From QHXW01 sp963847515 (GTDB taxonomy: Bacteria > Acidobacteriota > Terriglobia > Bryobacterales > Bryobacteraceae): a DNA stretch of 64,000 nt. The notes beneath the pieces were generated by a model, which had not been told where the DNA came from, searched no databases, and saw only the letters and a program-made list of their open reading frames with translations. Shown in pieces: positions 1-7,663 of the stretch. The DNA is taken from positions 124,001 through 188,000 of the forward strand of contig CAWKAA010000001.1 in assembly GCA_963847515.1 (NCBI GenBank), read 5' to 3'. The translations under genes were made by a program, and so were the position numbers. The stretch's first letter is position 1; every line of letters starts with the position of its first letter.

Positions 1-162
1 GATGGGCACGATATAGAGAAAGCCCAGTGAAACGTTTTCCACTAACCAGTCGAACCAGCCAATGATAGCCACGCATGCGGCGGCAATCGTATAGAACCAG
101 GCACGGTTCGCCTCCGAGAAAGCCAGGAAACTCTCGAAAAGACTGATCTGTCTCATCCGCAT
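1..162 (-). CDS. N-terminus of a membrane protein (runs off the left edge)
   Basis: The first 54 codons of a minus-strand gene are visible, starting at ATG 162-160; an alternative in-frame ATG lies two codons later. A short polar stretch (MRMRQISLFESFLAF) is followed by a hydrophobic segment at about residues 22-36 and a second one starting around residue 45 (SLGFLYIVPI). That second motif resembles membrane sensor modules found in front of histidine kinase or GGDEF output domains, but the output part lies outside the window, so the function is not assigned. The frame is open from position 162 to position 1. Confidence 0.55.
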   Translation of the reverse strand, partial: MRMRQISLFESFLAFSEANRAWFYTIAAACVAIIGWFDWLVENVSLGFLYIVPI

Positions 163-337
163 AGGAAAATAGGCGAACTCCGCCATGAGACGGCGCTTCG
201 TAATTATCTATCATTCATTGTGACGAAGGCCGGAAAGAAATGGGTTATTGCAGACGGACCAGCCGAACTGTCCTAAAGATACTGGTGTACCGCAAGGGTA
301 CTTGCACAATAATTGAGTAATCAGTGCCCTAAGAGGC

Positions 338-400
338 GGGGACCTAGCCCGGTTACGCAGCATTCGTACGGAGGGTGTGAACCCGGGGCTGATGGTCCCC
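338..400 (+). promoter_or_regulatory. Strong nested hairpin in the leader of the 420-626 ORF
   Basis: GGGGACC at 338-344 pairs with GGTCCCC at 394-400. Inside it AGCCCGG at 346-352 pairs with CCGGGGCT at 383-390 (one bulged G), leaving a loop of about 30 bases. It ends 19 bases before the ATG at 420 and just before the AAGGAG ribosome-binding site. It could be a cis-regulatory leader, an attenuator without an obvious U-tract, or a small RNA. I do not recognise a known riboswitch class. The rest of 163-337 shows no gene. Confidence 0.4.
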
Positions 401-419
401 GATCCTCAAGGAGTGAGAC

Positions 420-626
420 ATGCTGGGCAAAGGTGAAGGCTGCGAACGTAAACGGCAACTCTTGCAAGATCTTCTGCAAGTATCCTCTCTGGTGTGTCAC
501 ATTGGTAGAGCCAGCCAAAACACTAGCGAACCGACACAACCGGACGGCAGGCTACAACGCGTGGTCAGCGAACAACAGCAAGCTCTGCTCGCGATCGAGA
601 GCCACCAGCAAGAGCACGGCTGCTGA
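420..626 (+). CDS. Small hypothetical protein (68 aa)
   Basis: ATG at 420 is preceded by AAGGAG at a good distance (408-413), which favours this frame over the longer overlapping TTG-started frame at 313-663 that has no ribosome-binding site. The product is a short, soluble, mostly helical protein (RKRQLLQDLLQVSSL near the N-terminus) ending in a Cys-containing tail, HQQEHGC. The tail resembles small uncharacterised acidobacterial proteins that end in H-x-x-E/A-H-G-C, an impression from memory rather than a search. No function is known. It lies directly downstream of a strong leader hairpin (338-400), which may control it. Confidence 0.5.
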   Translation: MLGKGEGCERKRQLLQDLLQVSSLVCHIGRASQNTSEPTQPDGRLQRVVSEQQQALLAIESHQQEHGC

Positions 627-829
627 TCGCCGTCGCGCAGACGAATCCATTCACAAGGCTTGAAAGCCAATACCGGCCTCGGTAATTTAACCGATGTTAA
701 CTTTCTGGCTGTTGCGGGCACCAAAGGCAACCAGTCGATGGACGGCGATCGAGTCTAAGGCACGATAAGACCTTTGACAATATTTCCTTAAAGGCGCTCC
801 TGGCTTCAGACTATCTGGTGAGGTTTTCC

Positions 830-1336
830 ATGGGCAAGTCTGCTCCGAAGATCGCCACGGGGGTCTTTGTCATCGCCAGCTTTTGCGCTGCCAAAGCACA
901 ATCCGTAACGGAATACGGGAGCATGGCCAGTAAGTCTTCCACGGTTGGCCAGCGGGCGAACAGCATCGGCAAGGAAATCGGAGGTGTGTGGGGCAGCCTG
1001 GACAAGACCACCAAGTCCCAGGACGGTGGCAGCTCTCAAGGAGCATCTCCCGGCCGGACAACACAACGTACTCCGGTCCGAAGCCGCCGGAAGGCCCCAG
1101 GATCTCGGGCAGCCGCGGGAATCCATGAAGACCCCAGCCGCATCCAGCCGGGTCTCGCCTACGAAGACGTGATCCGGCGCTTTGGACCGGCGTCGTTTGA
1201 AGTGAGCACCGGCCCCGGCACCAAAACGATGGCGTACCCGGGAAAAAACGGCGGCATCGATGTGGAGCTAGTGGACGGGAAAGTGACCAAAGTGGCGACG
1301 GCGAGGACTGAGGAAATCGCGGTTGTGGGGCCGTGA
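830..1336 (+). CDS. Secreted protein with a BamE/SmpA-like C-terminal region
   Basis: 168 aa from ATG 830; a GTG at 818 would add four residues. Residues 1-24 form a Sec signal peptide with a plausible cleavage after AAKA. The middle (about 35-100) is Ser/Gly/Arg-rich and probably disordered. The C-terminus (about 108-160) reads IQPGLAYEDVIRRFGPASFE, then an aromatic strand and VELVDGKVTKV. That is the pattern of SmpA/OmlA (BamE-like) folds, in which 'i.pGm...v...lG.P' is followed by short beta strands. It is probably periplasmic. The fold assignment is inferred from the pattern only and no role is assigned. Confidence 0.6.
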   Translation: MGKSAPKIATGVFVIASFCAAKAQSVTEYGSMASKSSTVGQRANSIGKEIGGVWGSLDKTTKSQDGGSSQGASPGRTTQRTPVRSRRKAPGSRAAAGIHEDPSRIQPGLAYEDVIRRFGPASFEVSTGPGTKTMAYPGKNGGIDVELVDGKVTKVATARTEEIAVVGP

Positions 1337-1454
1337 TAAGCAGTCCAGTTTCTCACCGCGGGATGGATCCGCTATTCCCTTTGACAGACTCCTTCTACTA
1401 ACCATTGACAGCCTTGCTGGGGTTGCATGCGTCCATTAGGATCGCTTAACAGAC

Positions 1455-1685
1455 GTGGCCAAGGCTATCGAACCACAAACCATCGGACTTGAATCGAAGC
1501 CAGAGGGCGGCTGCGAGAGTGCGATTTCTGCCACCTGCCCGGTTGGGGTCTCCTTCACGGTGGCAATCTTGTTGATTTTCTTCACAGGGATCCATCCGGC
1601 TAGATGGTTCCTGGCAGCGAGCATCGCGCTTGGTCTCGATACCACATTGATTTCTGCGTCTTACCAAGCGCGGTTGAAGGGCTAG
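1455..1685 (+). CDS. Small membrane protein (76 aa)
   Basis: GTG start at 1455. The N-terminal third is polar with three cysteines in the first half of the protein. It is followed by two closely spaced hydrophobic segments (about residues 33-45 and 51-66) separated by a GIHPARW turn, consistent with a hairpin in the inner membrane. The ribosome-binding site is weak and no family was recognised. It stands alone between the secreted protein at 830-1336 and the Tad-like locus. Confidence 0.45.
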   Translation: MAKAIEPQTIGLESKPEGGCESAISATCPVGVSFTVAILLIFFTGIHPARWFLAASIALGLDTTLISASYQARLKG

Positions 1686-1858
1686 GTTCTTACGGCTTCA
1701 TTGTCGTCGCATCGATCGCATCATTGTCCAGTACGCAGGTCCTTCGCGCACTCTATCAACAGTGTCACGGCTGAAAGCAGCCCCACCTTGAGCTATACCG
1801 TTAATACACTTCCATATAACTATTTTCAGTATTGGCCTTCATTCGTTAAAGGAGTATC

Positions 1859-1951
1859 TTGACCGAGAGGTATCGATTACTTGGGGGCCAGGCGCCTTCT
1901 GAGTGCGATCCCACAGACGGGAGGGAAGGGGTCGATCGTCTTGCCGATTAG
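1859..1951 (+). CDS. Possible leader mini-ORF ahead of the first TadE gene
   Basis: A 30-codon frame starts with TTG at 1859, preceded by a strong AAAGGAG site at 1848-1854, and ends TAG at 1949-1951. That is eight bases before the ATG of the TadE gene at 1960, which has no Shine-Dalgarno sequence of its own. The arrangement fits translational coupling, with the mini-ORF delivering ribosomes to TadE. The peptide itself (TERYRLLGGQAPSECDPTDG in the middle) has no recognisable feature. Confidence 0.25.
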   Translation: MTERYRLLGGQAPSECDPTDGREGVDRLAD

Positions 1952-1959
1952 CTAAATCC

Positions 1960-2442
1960 ATGAGCACAACAAACGGCAAATTGAAGCGAGGGACCGAGCG
2001 TGGATCCGAGACCGTCGAGTTTGGACTCGTCTGTGTCCCGTTCTTTGCGTTTATGCTTCTAATCCTGGATATCTCGTGGGGGATATTCAACAAGGCCGTG
2101 TTGCAATATGCGGTGCAAGAGGGTGTGCGCTACGCGGTTACGTACCAGACGCAAACAGGAATGGGGCAGGACGCGTCCATCAAGTCCGTGGTCCAAAGTA
2201 ATGCCATGTGGATACTTAACGGGTTAGCTGGTTCTGCTTTGATCTCCGTTCAATACTACGACGGAAGTACGTTGGCTCCCACCAACAGCAACGCCTCCGG
2301 CAATGTTGTCCAGGTTTCGGTGACAGGGTACAGCCTAAGCCCAATGGGTCCGCTGCTGCACGGCAATACGCCGCTGACATTGTCAGTCAGTTCCTGGGAC
2401 CGCACGGAATCTTGTCCGAATGGGTTATGTCCGGCCCGGTGA
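1960..2442 (+). CDS. TadE-family pilus-assembly/pseudopilin-like protein (cassette A, first gene)
   Basis: 160 aa from ATG 1960; a GTG at 1903 is in frame but adds an Arg-rich tail unlike the family. A basic N-terminus leads into RGSETVEFGLVCVPFFAFML, the TadE signature: a conserved Glu just before a single long transmembrane helix (about residues 18-42). It is followed by QEGVRYAV and a periplasmic beta-rich domain. TadE/TadF-type proteins are prepilin-peptidase-processed minor pilins of the tight-adherence (Flp) system. It is the first gene of a three-gene cassette and overlaps the next gene by one base (TGATG). It resembles the first gene of cassette C (7142-7657). Confidence 0.8.
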   Translation: MSTTNGKLKRGTERGSETVEFGLVCVPFFAFMLLILDISWGIFNKAVLQYAVQEGVRYAVTYQTQTGMGQDASIKSVVQSNAMWILNGLAGSALISVQYYDGSTLAPTNSNASGNVVQVSVTGYSLSPMGPLLHGNTPLTLSVSSWDRTESCPNGLCPAR

Positions 2443-3092
2443 TGGATATGAGAGCCAACCGCATCAGAGCGAATTCTCAATCGGGGCGGCGGGGCAGTTC
2501 GGGGATCGAGTTCGCGCTGAGCTCGCTCTTTTGGGTCCCCTTATTGATGGGTACGCTGGTGATCGGGACCAACGTCATCAAGGCCAACCAGGTGACACAC
2601 TTATGCCGGGATATCGGTCATATGTGGGCCTATGGCGTGGACTTCTCTCAAGCGGCCGGCCAAAACATACTGGCTACGATAACGGCAGGCTTAAACTTCA
2701 ACATCAACGGCACTGGCAACGGTGTAGTGATTCTCTCGAACGTCACATACATCGGAAACAACCAATGTCTGGCCGCGGGTTTTCAGGCCAATACCACGTC
2801 GTGTCCCAACCTAAACCAGGCCGTCTTTACACGGCGAGTCGTGGTAGGAAAAGCCAGCCTGCGAAATAGCAACTTCGGGACACCACCAGCAGGCATTGTC
2901 GGGGCCAGCGGCTACATTGCCGCTTCCGATTACTGCACAAATACGAGCGATCGTGCGAATAGTTTCATTCAGTTACTCCCTCTTGCAGCCGGCGACGTTA
3001 GTTCTTTGACTGAAACCTACTTCATATCCCCGGAGCTCGATTGGACGGGGATCATGACCGGTACGGCCGAGTACGCTTATGCCATATTTTGA
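2442..3092 (+). CDS. TadE-like minor pilin (cassette A, second gene)
   Basis: 216 aa. ATG 2442 overlaps the stop of the preceding gene, so the two are probably translationally coupled; an upstream in-frame start at 2412 would overlap TadE by 31 bases. The N-terminus has GSSGIEFALSSLFWVPLLMG, again a Glu directly before a single transmembrane helix (about 20-45). The exported part contains HMWAYGVDFSQ and several cysteines. The GVDFSQ block and the following VVILSxVxYI block are repeated in the second gene of cassette C (7664-8275), showing the two cassettes are paralogous. It overlaps the next gene by 14 bases. Confidence 0.75.
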   Translation: MDMRANRIRANSQSGRRGSSGIEFALSSLFWVPLLMGTLVIGTNVIKANQVTHLCRDIGHMWAYGVDFSQAAGQNILATITAGLNFNINGTGNGVVILSNVTYIGNNQCLAAGFQANTTSCPNLNQAVFTRRVVVGKASLRNSNFGTPPAGIVGASGYIAASDYCTNTSDRANSFIQLLPLAAGDVSSLTETYFISPELDWTGIMTGTAEYAYAIF

Positions 3093-4581
3093 CCGCGGTA
3101 CAGACGGATTACGCAGGTTCCATCCATTGAAACGCAGACCGCGAGTGAAACGCAGACCGCGAGGCATCGCGCTGATTATGCTGACGCTTATGATGTCTTT
3201 GGTGCTGATTCCGCTGGTCGGCCTGGCCATCGATGGAGGAATTCTCTTCATGACCAAAGCCAAGCTGCAAACGGCTGTGGACGCGGCTGCGCTAGCCGGC
3301 GGGCGTTCGCTGAGCGTGGGGCTGAACCTCGCCAGCCAGACCGCCAGTTGTACCGCAACCGTTAATTCCTATTTGTCGGCGAACTTTCCGAACGGCTGGT
3401 TCGGATGCTCCAACCCGAACGTAAACGTCAACATTGCACAGACAGCGTTTAAGACCCGCACCGTGACGGTGACGGCCGCGGTGCAGAGTCCGCTTTACTT
3501 CTTGAGAATGCTGGGAGTCAACAACGCCACGGTGGCGGCCGCGGGGCAGGCATCACGCCGCGATGTGAACCTGATGTTAGTGCTCGACCGTTCCGAGTCG
3601 ATGCAGGTGGCGGGCGTGTGCGGCACTGTTGTGAACAACGCTGTTGCCTTTGTGGACAAGTTTGCCGAAGGGCGTGACCGGCTGGGGCTCATCACTTTCA
3701 TGGGCTCACCGAATCTCGACTACGCACCCACGCTGAATTTCAAGACTCAAAACCCGACCTTGGAGCAAACCATCGGCACCATGGTGTGCGGCGGACAAAC
3801 CGGAACCGAGCCGGCGCTCTGGATGGCCTATCAGCAGATCATAGCCATCAATCAACCGGGCGCTCTGAATGTGATCGTACTCTTCACCGACGGCAACCCC
3901 AACGGCTACCCGGCCGCTAGTTTTCCCATCAAGAGGGCGGCAGATACGCGCTATAGCGTCGCCAATCCAAACAACCTTGTTGCGACGCCCGCGAGTAGCT
4001 GCAATATAGGTACGGCGGTCCTGCCGGCTGGTTTCGTCGGGGAATACAGTTTGACCACCCCCCTGGGGAATACGTCGGGCATTTGGAGTAACGCAGGTAT
4101 ACCGCTCAACAATCCTAACCCGGTGGCTCTCAGTTCTCCCGGCTGTTCGTTTGATTCTAGTCCATACAACATGCTCCAGGACGTCGCGTACCTACCGCCC
4201 ACGTGTAATCATATTCCCTCACATTCTATTGTGGGTTATCTAGCGTTGGATACTTATCCCAATGGACCCTACCAGGGCAAGCCGCGTGTCGATGATCAAA
4301 TCACTCACCACATTGCCGGCAAGAACATCACCGATAATGTGGCGACAATCATTCGCTCAGACGCTACCTATACCCCGGTAATCTACGCGATCGGCATGGG
4401 CGGCACCATAGCTGCTGATCCGATCGATGATACGTTTATGGAGCGAATTTCCAACGACCCGAGAAGTCCCATCTACAACTCGGCGCAACAGCCGGGCGTG
4501 TATGTCTATGCGCCGAATGCCACGCAGTTGCAAGACGCGTTCAACACCATCGCGTCCCAAATTCTCAGGCTCGCCCAGTAG
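3079..4581 (+). CDS. TadG-like protein with von Willebrand A domain (cassette A, third gene)
   Basis: 500 aa. Basic N-terminus with a short tandem repeat (KRRPRV/KRRPRG), then a transmembrane helix at about 30-52 inside a TadG-type N-terminal domain (LVGLAIDGG...AKLQTAVDAAALAGG, about 45-75). A VWA domain starts near residue 161: NLMLVLDRSES gives the MIDAS motif D170-x-S172-x-S174, with the later VLFTDGNPNG strand supplying the other metal-site Asp. The C-terminus ends YVYAPNATQLQDAF...ILRLAQ, closely matched in the cassette C homologue. VWA-TadG proteins are membrane-anchored surface proteins linked to Tad pili and adhesion. It overlaps the preceding gene, so the cassette is one operon. Confidence 0.8.
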   Translation: MPYFDRGTDGLRRFHPLKRRPRVKRRPRGIALIMLTLMMSLVLIPLVGLAIDGGILFMTKAKLQTAVDAAALAGGRSLSVGLNLASQTASCTATVNSYLSANFPNGWFGCSNPNVNVNIAQTAFKTRTVTVTAAVQSPLYFLRMLGVNNATVAAAGQASRRDVNLMLVLDRSESMQVAGVCGTVVNNAVAFVDKFAEGRDRLGLITFMGSPNLDYAPTLNFKTQNPTLEQTIGTMVCGGQTGTEPALWMAYQQIIAINQPGALNVIVLFTDGNPNGYPAASFPIKRAADTRYSVANPNNLVATPASSCNIGTAVLPAGFVGEYSLTTPLGNTSGIWSNAGIPLNNPNPVALSSPGCSFDSSPYNMLQDVAYLPPTCNHIPSHSIVGYLALDTYPNGPYQGKPRVDDQITHHIAGKNITDNVATIIRSDATYTPVIYAIGMGGTIAADPIDDTFMERISNDPRSPIYNSAQQPGVYVYAPNATQLQDAFNTIASQILRLAQ

Positions 4582-4842
4582 AGCGACGTCGTTTACCGTG
4601 GCCACACCGTCGTCGCGTAGAATGCATTGCGTCCGTGCAAGCCCTTACCATACATACGATAACGACACGGTCACGGTTGAAAGCAAGCCCAGTTGACCTG
4701 CATTCCCGTATCACATAGCTATCGGCCCGTACCGAATATGCCGGACGGGACGATAATCTTGCCCGAATCCAGAAACGGCCTTCTGGCAGCCGTTAACGGT
4801 TTTCGCGGAGGGATGTGGGGCGGGCAATTCTGCCCACTGTTA

Positions 4843-5262
4843 TCAGTTTTCGACGGGAATGCTGACGGTGATGGTCTTGCCGTTGTAACTGCCTGCCCAA
4901 CCGAGCGTGATGAGCTGGTATTGATAGCCTGAGATCGTTACGGTGATGCGGTCGTCAGTCGCCCCCGCCGTCCCGTCCCGAGTGACGGCAACATCGGCTG
5001 GGGCGATTCCGAGGATTCCAACACCGCCGACGTTGGCAGTCTGATTGTAGAGGACGATATTCTTGGCCGATGCCAGGCTGGTGGGATTGATGGCAGCAAA
5101 GCGGGCTCCGCTGCGGGCCTGAGCAACAAGGGTTTGGTGAAAGAACAGAACCCACCCAAAATCGTAGATCGAAAACAGTAAGGTAAGAAACAGGGTTAAG
5201 GTGAGGCTGGCCTCGATAATTGCATTTCCGCGCTGGCCTTGATGGCTTCGTCTGCTGTGCAT
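4843..5262 (-). CDS. TadE-family protein (cassette B, last gene)
   Basis: 139 aa. N-terminus GQRGNAIIEASLTLTLFLTL has the TadE pattern, with Glu17 immediately before the single transmembrane helix (about 18-42). A Phe-rich stretch and ARSGARFAAINP follow, the typical post-helix motif of TadE pilins. The remainder is a small beta-rich exported domain. It is the last gene of the minus-strand cassette, nine bases after its TadE neighbour. It ends 261 bases from the convergent end of cassette A; that gap holds only small palindromes (4769-4799). Confidence 0.75.
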   Translation of the reverse strand: MHSRRSHQGQRGNAIIEASLTLTLFLTLLFSIYDFGWVLFFHQTLVAQARSGARFAAINPTSLASAKNIVLYNQTANVGGVGILGIAPADVAVTRDGTAGATDDRITVTISGYQYQLITLGWAGSYNGKTITVSIPVEN

Positions 5263-5271
5263 AATGTCCTC

Positions 5272-5730
5272 TTATGGGGGTCCGAAAACGCCAACGAACG
5301 GAAACGCGGTCGTGGGCTTGCCAGTTAACGTCTGGTTGCCGAAGTAAGTGGGCAGCGAATAGCCAGTGATCGCTACCGTCATGGTGGTCGGGACGGAGGT
5401 GAACGTCACGGTCAGGGAGACATTAGCGGTGGTCAGACCGGGCGCGACCGGGGTGGCGCCACCGGCCGGAGCTGGATTGCCATAAACCACGACGTTTTGA
5501 ACGGCGGTGAGAAAGGCCGCTGTCGGCGTGCCGTTTGCCGAATTATAAGTGCCAAGCGAGGCATACCGCGCCCCAGCGCGCACAGACTCTTCCAGTTCGT
5601 TGTAGATGAAGAAACCGTATCCGTACTGCCATACGCCCAAGAAGAGCGCGATCAGAAACGTCGCACTCAAGGTGAACTCCACCAGGACGCTCCCGGTTCT
5701 TCTTCGGCGATTCATGGTCATACGCATCAA
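5272..5730 (-). CDS. TadE-family protein (cassette B, middle gene)
   Basis: 152 aa, starting MMRMTMNRRRR; any of the first three Met codons could serve. RTGSVLVEFTLSATFLIALF carries the conserved Glu followed by the membrane helix (about 15-40). ELEESVRAGARYASL then matches the canonical TadE block after the helix. The C-terminal half is Thr/Val/Pro-rich and exported. It lies seven bases after the TadG-like gene at 5738-6817 and nine bases before the last TadE gene, consistent with a single minus-strand operon TadG-TadE-TadE. Confidence 0.78.
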   Translation of the reverse strand: MMRMTMNRRRRTGSVLVEFTLSATFLIALFLGVWQYGYGFFIYNELEESVRAGARYASLGTYNSANGTPTAAFLTAVQNVVVYGNPAPAGGATPVAPGLTTANVSLTVTFTSVPTTMTVAITGYSLPTYFGNQTLTGKPTTAFPFVGVFGPP

Positions 5731-5737
5731 TTAGAGC

Positions 5738-6817
5738 TCACTGGTACAGCTTGATGTGGTAGGAACCGGATCCACCGGGCGCCAGGCCGGGTACGCTCTG
5801 ACCGGCTGCGCCCTGAACGTAGCTTCCGATGTATTCGGCGCAGGCCGAGTCGTTGCCCCCCAGGCCGGTATAGGCGTTGTCAGCATACAGGAAAAATCCT
5901 GCGAACCCGAGGTTTGTGAAGTTCGGTGCGCCACTGTTCACTGCAACGTAGACTACGCGCTCTCCGTTACCTGTGCCGCTGGCAAGATATGCCGCATAAT
6001 CGGCCGATGTGGTGTCAGTATCTTCTTCAACCCTCTGCGCGATGGCAGACATCTCTGTATTCTTGGCGCCGTTGTCCATGCTGACTGGATTACCAACGGT
6101 CAGGGGATCTGTCGCGCCGCCCACGATGGCTTGCCGCAGGGAGGCTGCGCTTTCCGATACACAGCAATATCCACGGATCTTGCCATTTGAGGATAGGTTG
6201 GGCTTGGTGGCGTCGGTTCCACAAGTTGTACGGTTACCGGGGGCGCCCCATCGCAGCGTGTATGAGTTTCCGACCTGATATCCGAAAGGATCAGCGGCGT
6301 TGTCCGGCGATGCGGAGCGAGTGTAAGGCGAAAATGGGAACTCTCCACCGTTGGTGCCGTTAGTGACGGCGCGGCCGGCTACCGCTGCGGCAGCAATGCT
6401 GGCATTCTGTCCTGCCAGAGGGCCGATTAGATACATGGGCAGGTTTACGGTAGTCTGGACTCGGGCAAAGTAGTATGCAGTAGGCGGGCTGGGCGGAGCG
6501 GCGCTAAACGGACCGGTGGAGGCGGTGGAAAATGTGGTCGTCACGCCGGTGAAGGCGTCGTTCTGGAACTCCCATTTTTTCGGATTGTTAGTTACCGCCG
6601 TTTGCGCCCGCGTGATTCCGGCTGCGGTACCGTCCAACTCGAGTGCGGCAGCGAAGGCCGCTGTGTCCGCAAAGGATTGGGCCTCGCTTTTGGTGATGTA
6701 CATCCGTCCAACGTCGATGGCTAGACCTGCCATGCCCAGAAGGAAAACTAATCCGAGCGACAAGGCCACCAGGATATAACCGCGCTTTTTCGAAATCGCC
6801 TGTGTCATGCTCTTCAT
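5738..6817 (-). CDS. TadG-like protein without VWA domain (cassette B, first gene)
   Basis: 359 aa. Residues 12-32 form a transmembrane helix inside a typical TadG/Flp N-terminal domain: GLAIDVGRMYITKSEAQSFA then DTAAFAAALELDG. The exported part is Ala/Thr/Pro-rich and contains a Cys pair near GYCCVSESA. Unlike the TadG-like genes of cassettes A and C there is no VWA MIDAS motif. It opens the inverted cassette B. Together with two following TadE genes it mirrors the flanking cassettes in content but with reversed gene order (TadG first). Confidence 0.75.
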   Translation of the reverse strand: MKSMTQAISKKRGYILVALSLGLVFLLGMAGLAIDVGRMYITKSEAQSFADTAAFAAALELDGTAAGITRAQTAVTNNPKKWEFQNDAFTGVTTTFSTASTGPFSAAPPSPPTAYYFARVQTTVNLPMYLIGPLAGQNASIAAAAVAGRAVTNGTNGGEFPFSPYTRSASPDNAADPFGYQVGNSYTLRWGAPGNRTTCGTDATKPNLSSNGKIRGYCCVSESAASLRQAIVGGATDPLTVGNPVSMDNGAKNTEMSAIAQRVEEDTDTTSADYAAYLASGTGNGERVVYVAVNSGAPNFTNLGFAGFFLYADNAYTGLGGNDSACAEYIGSYVQGAAGQSVPGLAPGGSGSYHIKLYQ

Positions 6818-6918
6818 ACCGCCTCTTTACAGGGTCTTGGGTTCGGTTTCAATCACTTAGTAGAAAGACCGGTTTAATTATCGGCGATTTCACAAAGAGT
6901 TCTCTAGCCCCTTTTGGT

Positions 6919-6939
6919 TAACAGGCGTAGACTGTCTTA
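6919..6939 (+). promoter_or_regulatory. 21-bp motif shared with the ECF sigma gene upstream region
   Basis: The sequence TAACAG, two variable bases, then GTAGACTG occurs here in the divergent gap between cassettes B and C. It occurs again with the same spacing and orientation at 10239-10259, upstream of the ECF sigma factor; 17 of 21 positions are identical. It could be a binding site or promoter element shared by the Tad region and the sigma operon. The function is inferred. Confidence 0.35.
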
Positions 6940-6967
6940 AGATAACGGATCTTCTAAAGCGTTGGAG

Positions 6968-7153
6968 TCAAAAACCACTGCGCGGTTCTTCTAAGTGGAT
7001 TGACCTTTTGCTACGCGTTGATCGGGTGGCCGAGCCGTTTACGGCATCTGCCAAGTAAGCAGCCGGTAAGTCTTTGAGTTCCGACGGCTTCAGTTTTTCG
7101 ACAATTTTAACCGTTAAGTCTTCGGCCTGTTCTGCCGACAAATGATTAGTCAC
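6968..7153 (-). CDS. Possible small hypothetical protein (61 aa)
   Basis: A minus-strand frame from GTG 7153 to TGA 6968 encodes an acidic/helical N-terminal half (LSAEQAEDLTVKIVEKLK, then PSELKDLPAAYLADA) with protein-like composition, and a basic tail. No ribosome-binding site is evident, and its start overlaps the divergent TadE gene at 7142 by 12 bases. It sits on the same strand as cassette B, 150 bases upstream of it. It may be real or a chance frame. Confidence 0.3.
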   Translation of the reverse strand: MTNHLSAEQAEDLTVKIVEKLKPSELKDLPAAYLADAVNGSATRSTRSKRSIHLEEPRSGF

Positions 7154-7657
7154 GTGCATAACCGACGCAAGACCTACCGACAGGCAGAACACGGCGCCAG
7201 TATCGTGGAGTTCGCCTTGGTGATCCTGCCGCTGATGGCGCTCATGCTCGCAATCATCGACTTTTCAATGGTCATTTTTCTACACAACATGTTCACTTCC
7301 GCGGTTCGGGAAGGATGCCGATTCGGAATCGCTTACCAGACGACCTACAAAGGGGTGTCCTACGGCACGCAGACGGCTTCGATCCAGTCAGTGGTGCAGG
7401 ATTACTCGATGGGTTTCTTGTCAGGAGCCAATGTCAGTAAGATCAATGTGAAATACTATTCTCCGACGTCGCCTTTCAGTCAGGTCACGGGAACTGGAGC
7501 AAACAATTCGGGAAATATTCTCGAAGTTTCAATAAGCGGATATACCTGGTTGCCCCTCGTACCCATCTGGCGCAGTAATACCCCGCTGACTATCAATGCG
7601 ATCTCCTCGGATCGCCTGGAATCGTTACCCGCGGGAACGTCTCCTCCGGCACCCTAA
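7142..7657 (+). CDS. TadE-family protein (cassette C, first gene)
   Basis: 171 aa. EHGASIVEFALVILPLMALM places the conserved Glu just before a transmembrane helix (about 24-48), then FTSAVREGCRFGIAYQTTYK corresponds to the QEGVRYAVTYQT block of the cassette A protein at 1960. The C-terminal DRLES near the end also matches DRTES there, so the two are paralogues. No clear Shine-Dalgarno is present; GTG 7154 is an alternative start. Six bases separate it from the next gene. Confidence 0.78.
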   Translation: MISHVHNRRKTYRQAEHGASIVEFALVILPLMALMLAIIDFSMVIFLHNMFTSAVREGCRFGIAYQTTYKGVSYGTQTASIQSVVQDYSMGFLSGANVSKINVKYYSPTSPFSQVTGTGANNSGNILEVSISGYTWLPLVPIWRSNTPLTINAISSDRLESLPAGTSPPAP

Positions 7658-7663
7658 AGAGGA

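Noticed and set aside
313..663. A 116-codon TTG frame covering the small ORF at 420-626
   Set aside because: It lacks a ribosome-binding site, its composition is unlike a protein, and the ATG frame at 420 has a strong site.
4427..4932. Plus-strand frames at 4427-4696 and 4693-4932 in the end of cassette A and the convergent gap
   Set aside because: Arg/Ser-rich shadow composition and no start signal. The gap holds only small palindromes such as CCGTTAACGG, with no U-tract to call a terminator.
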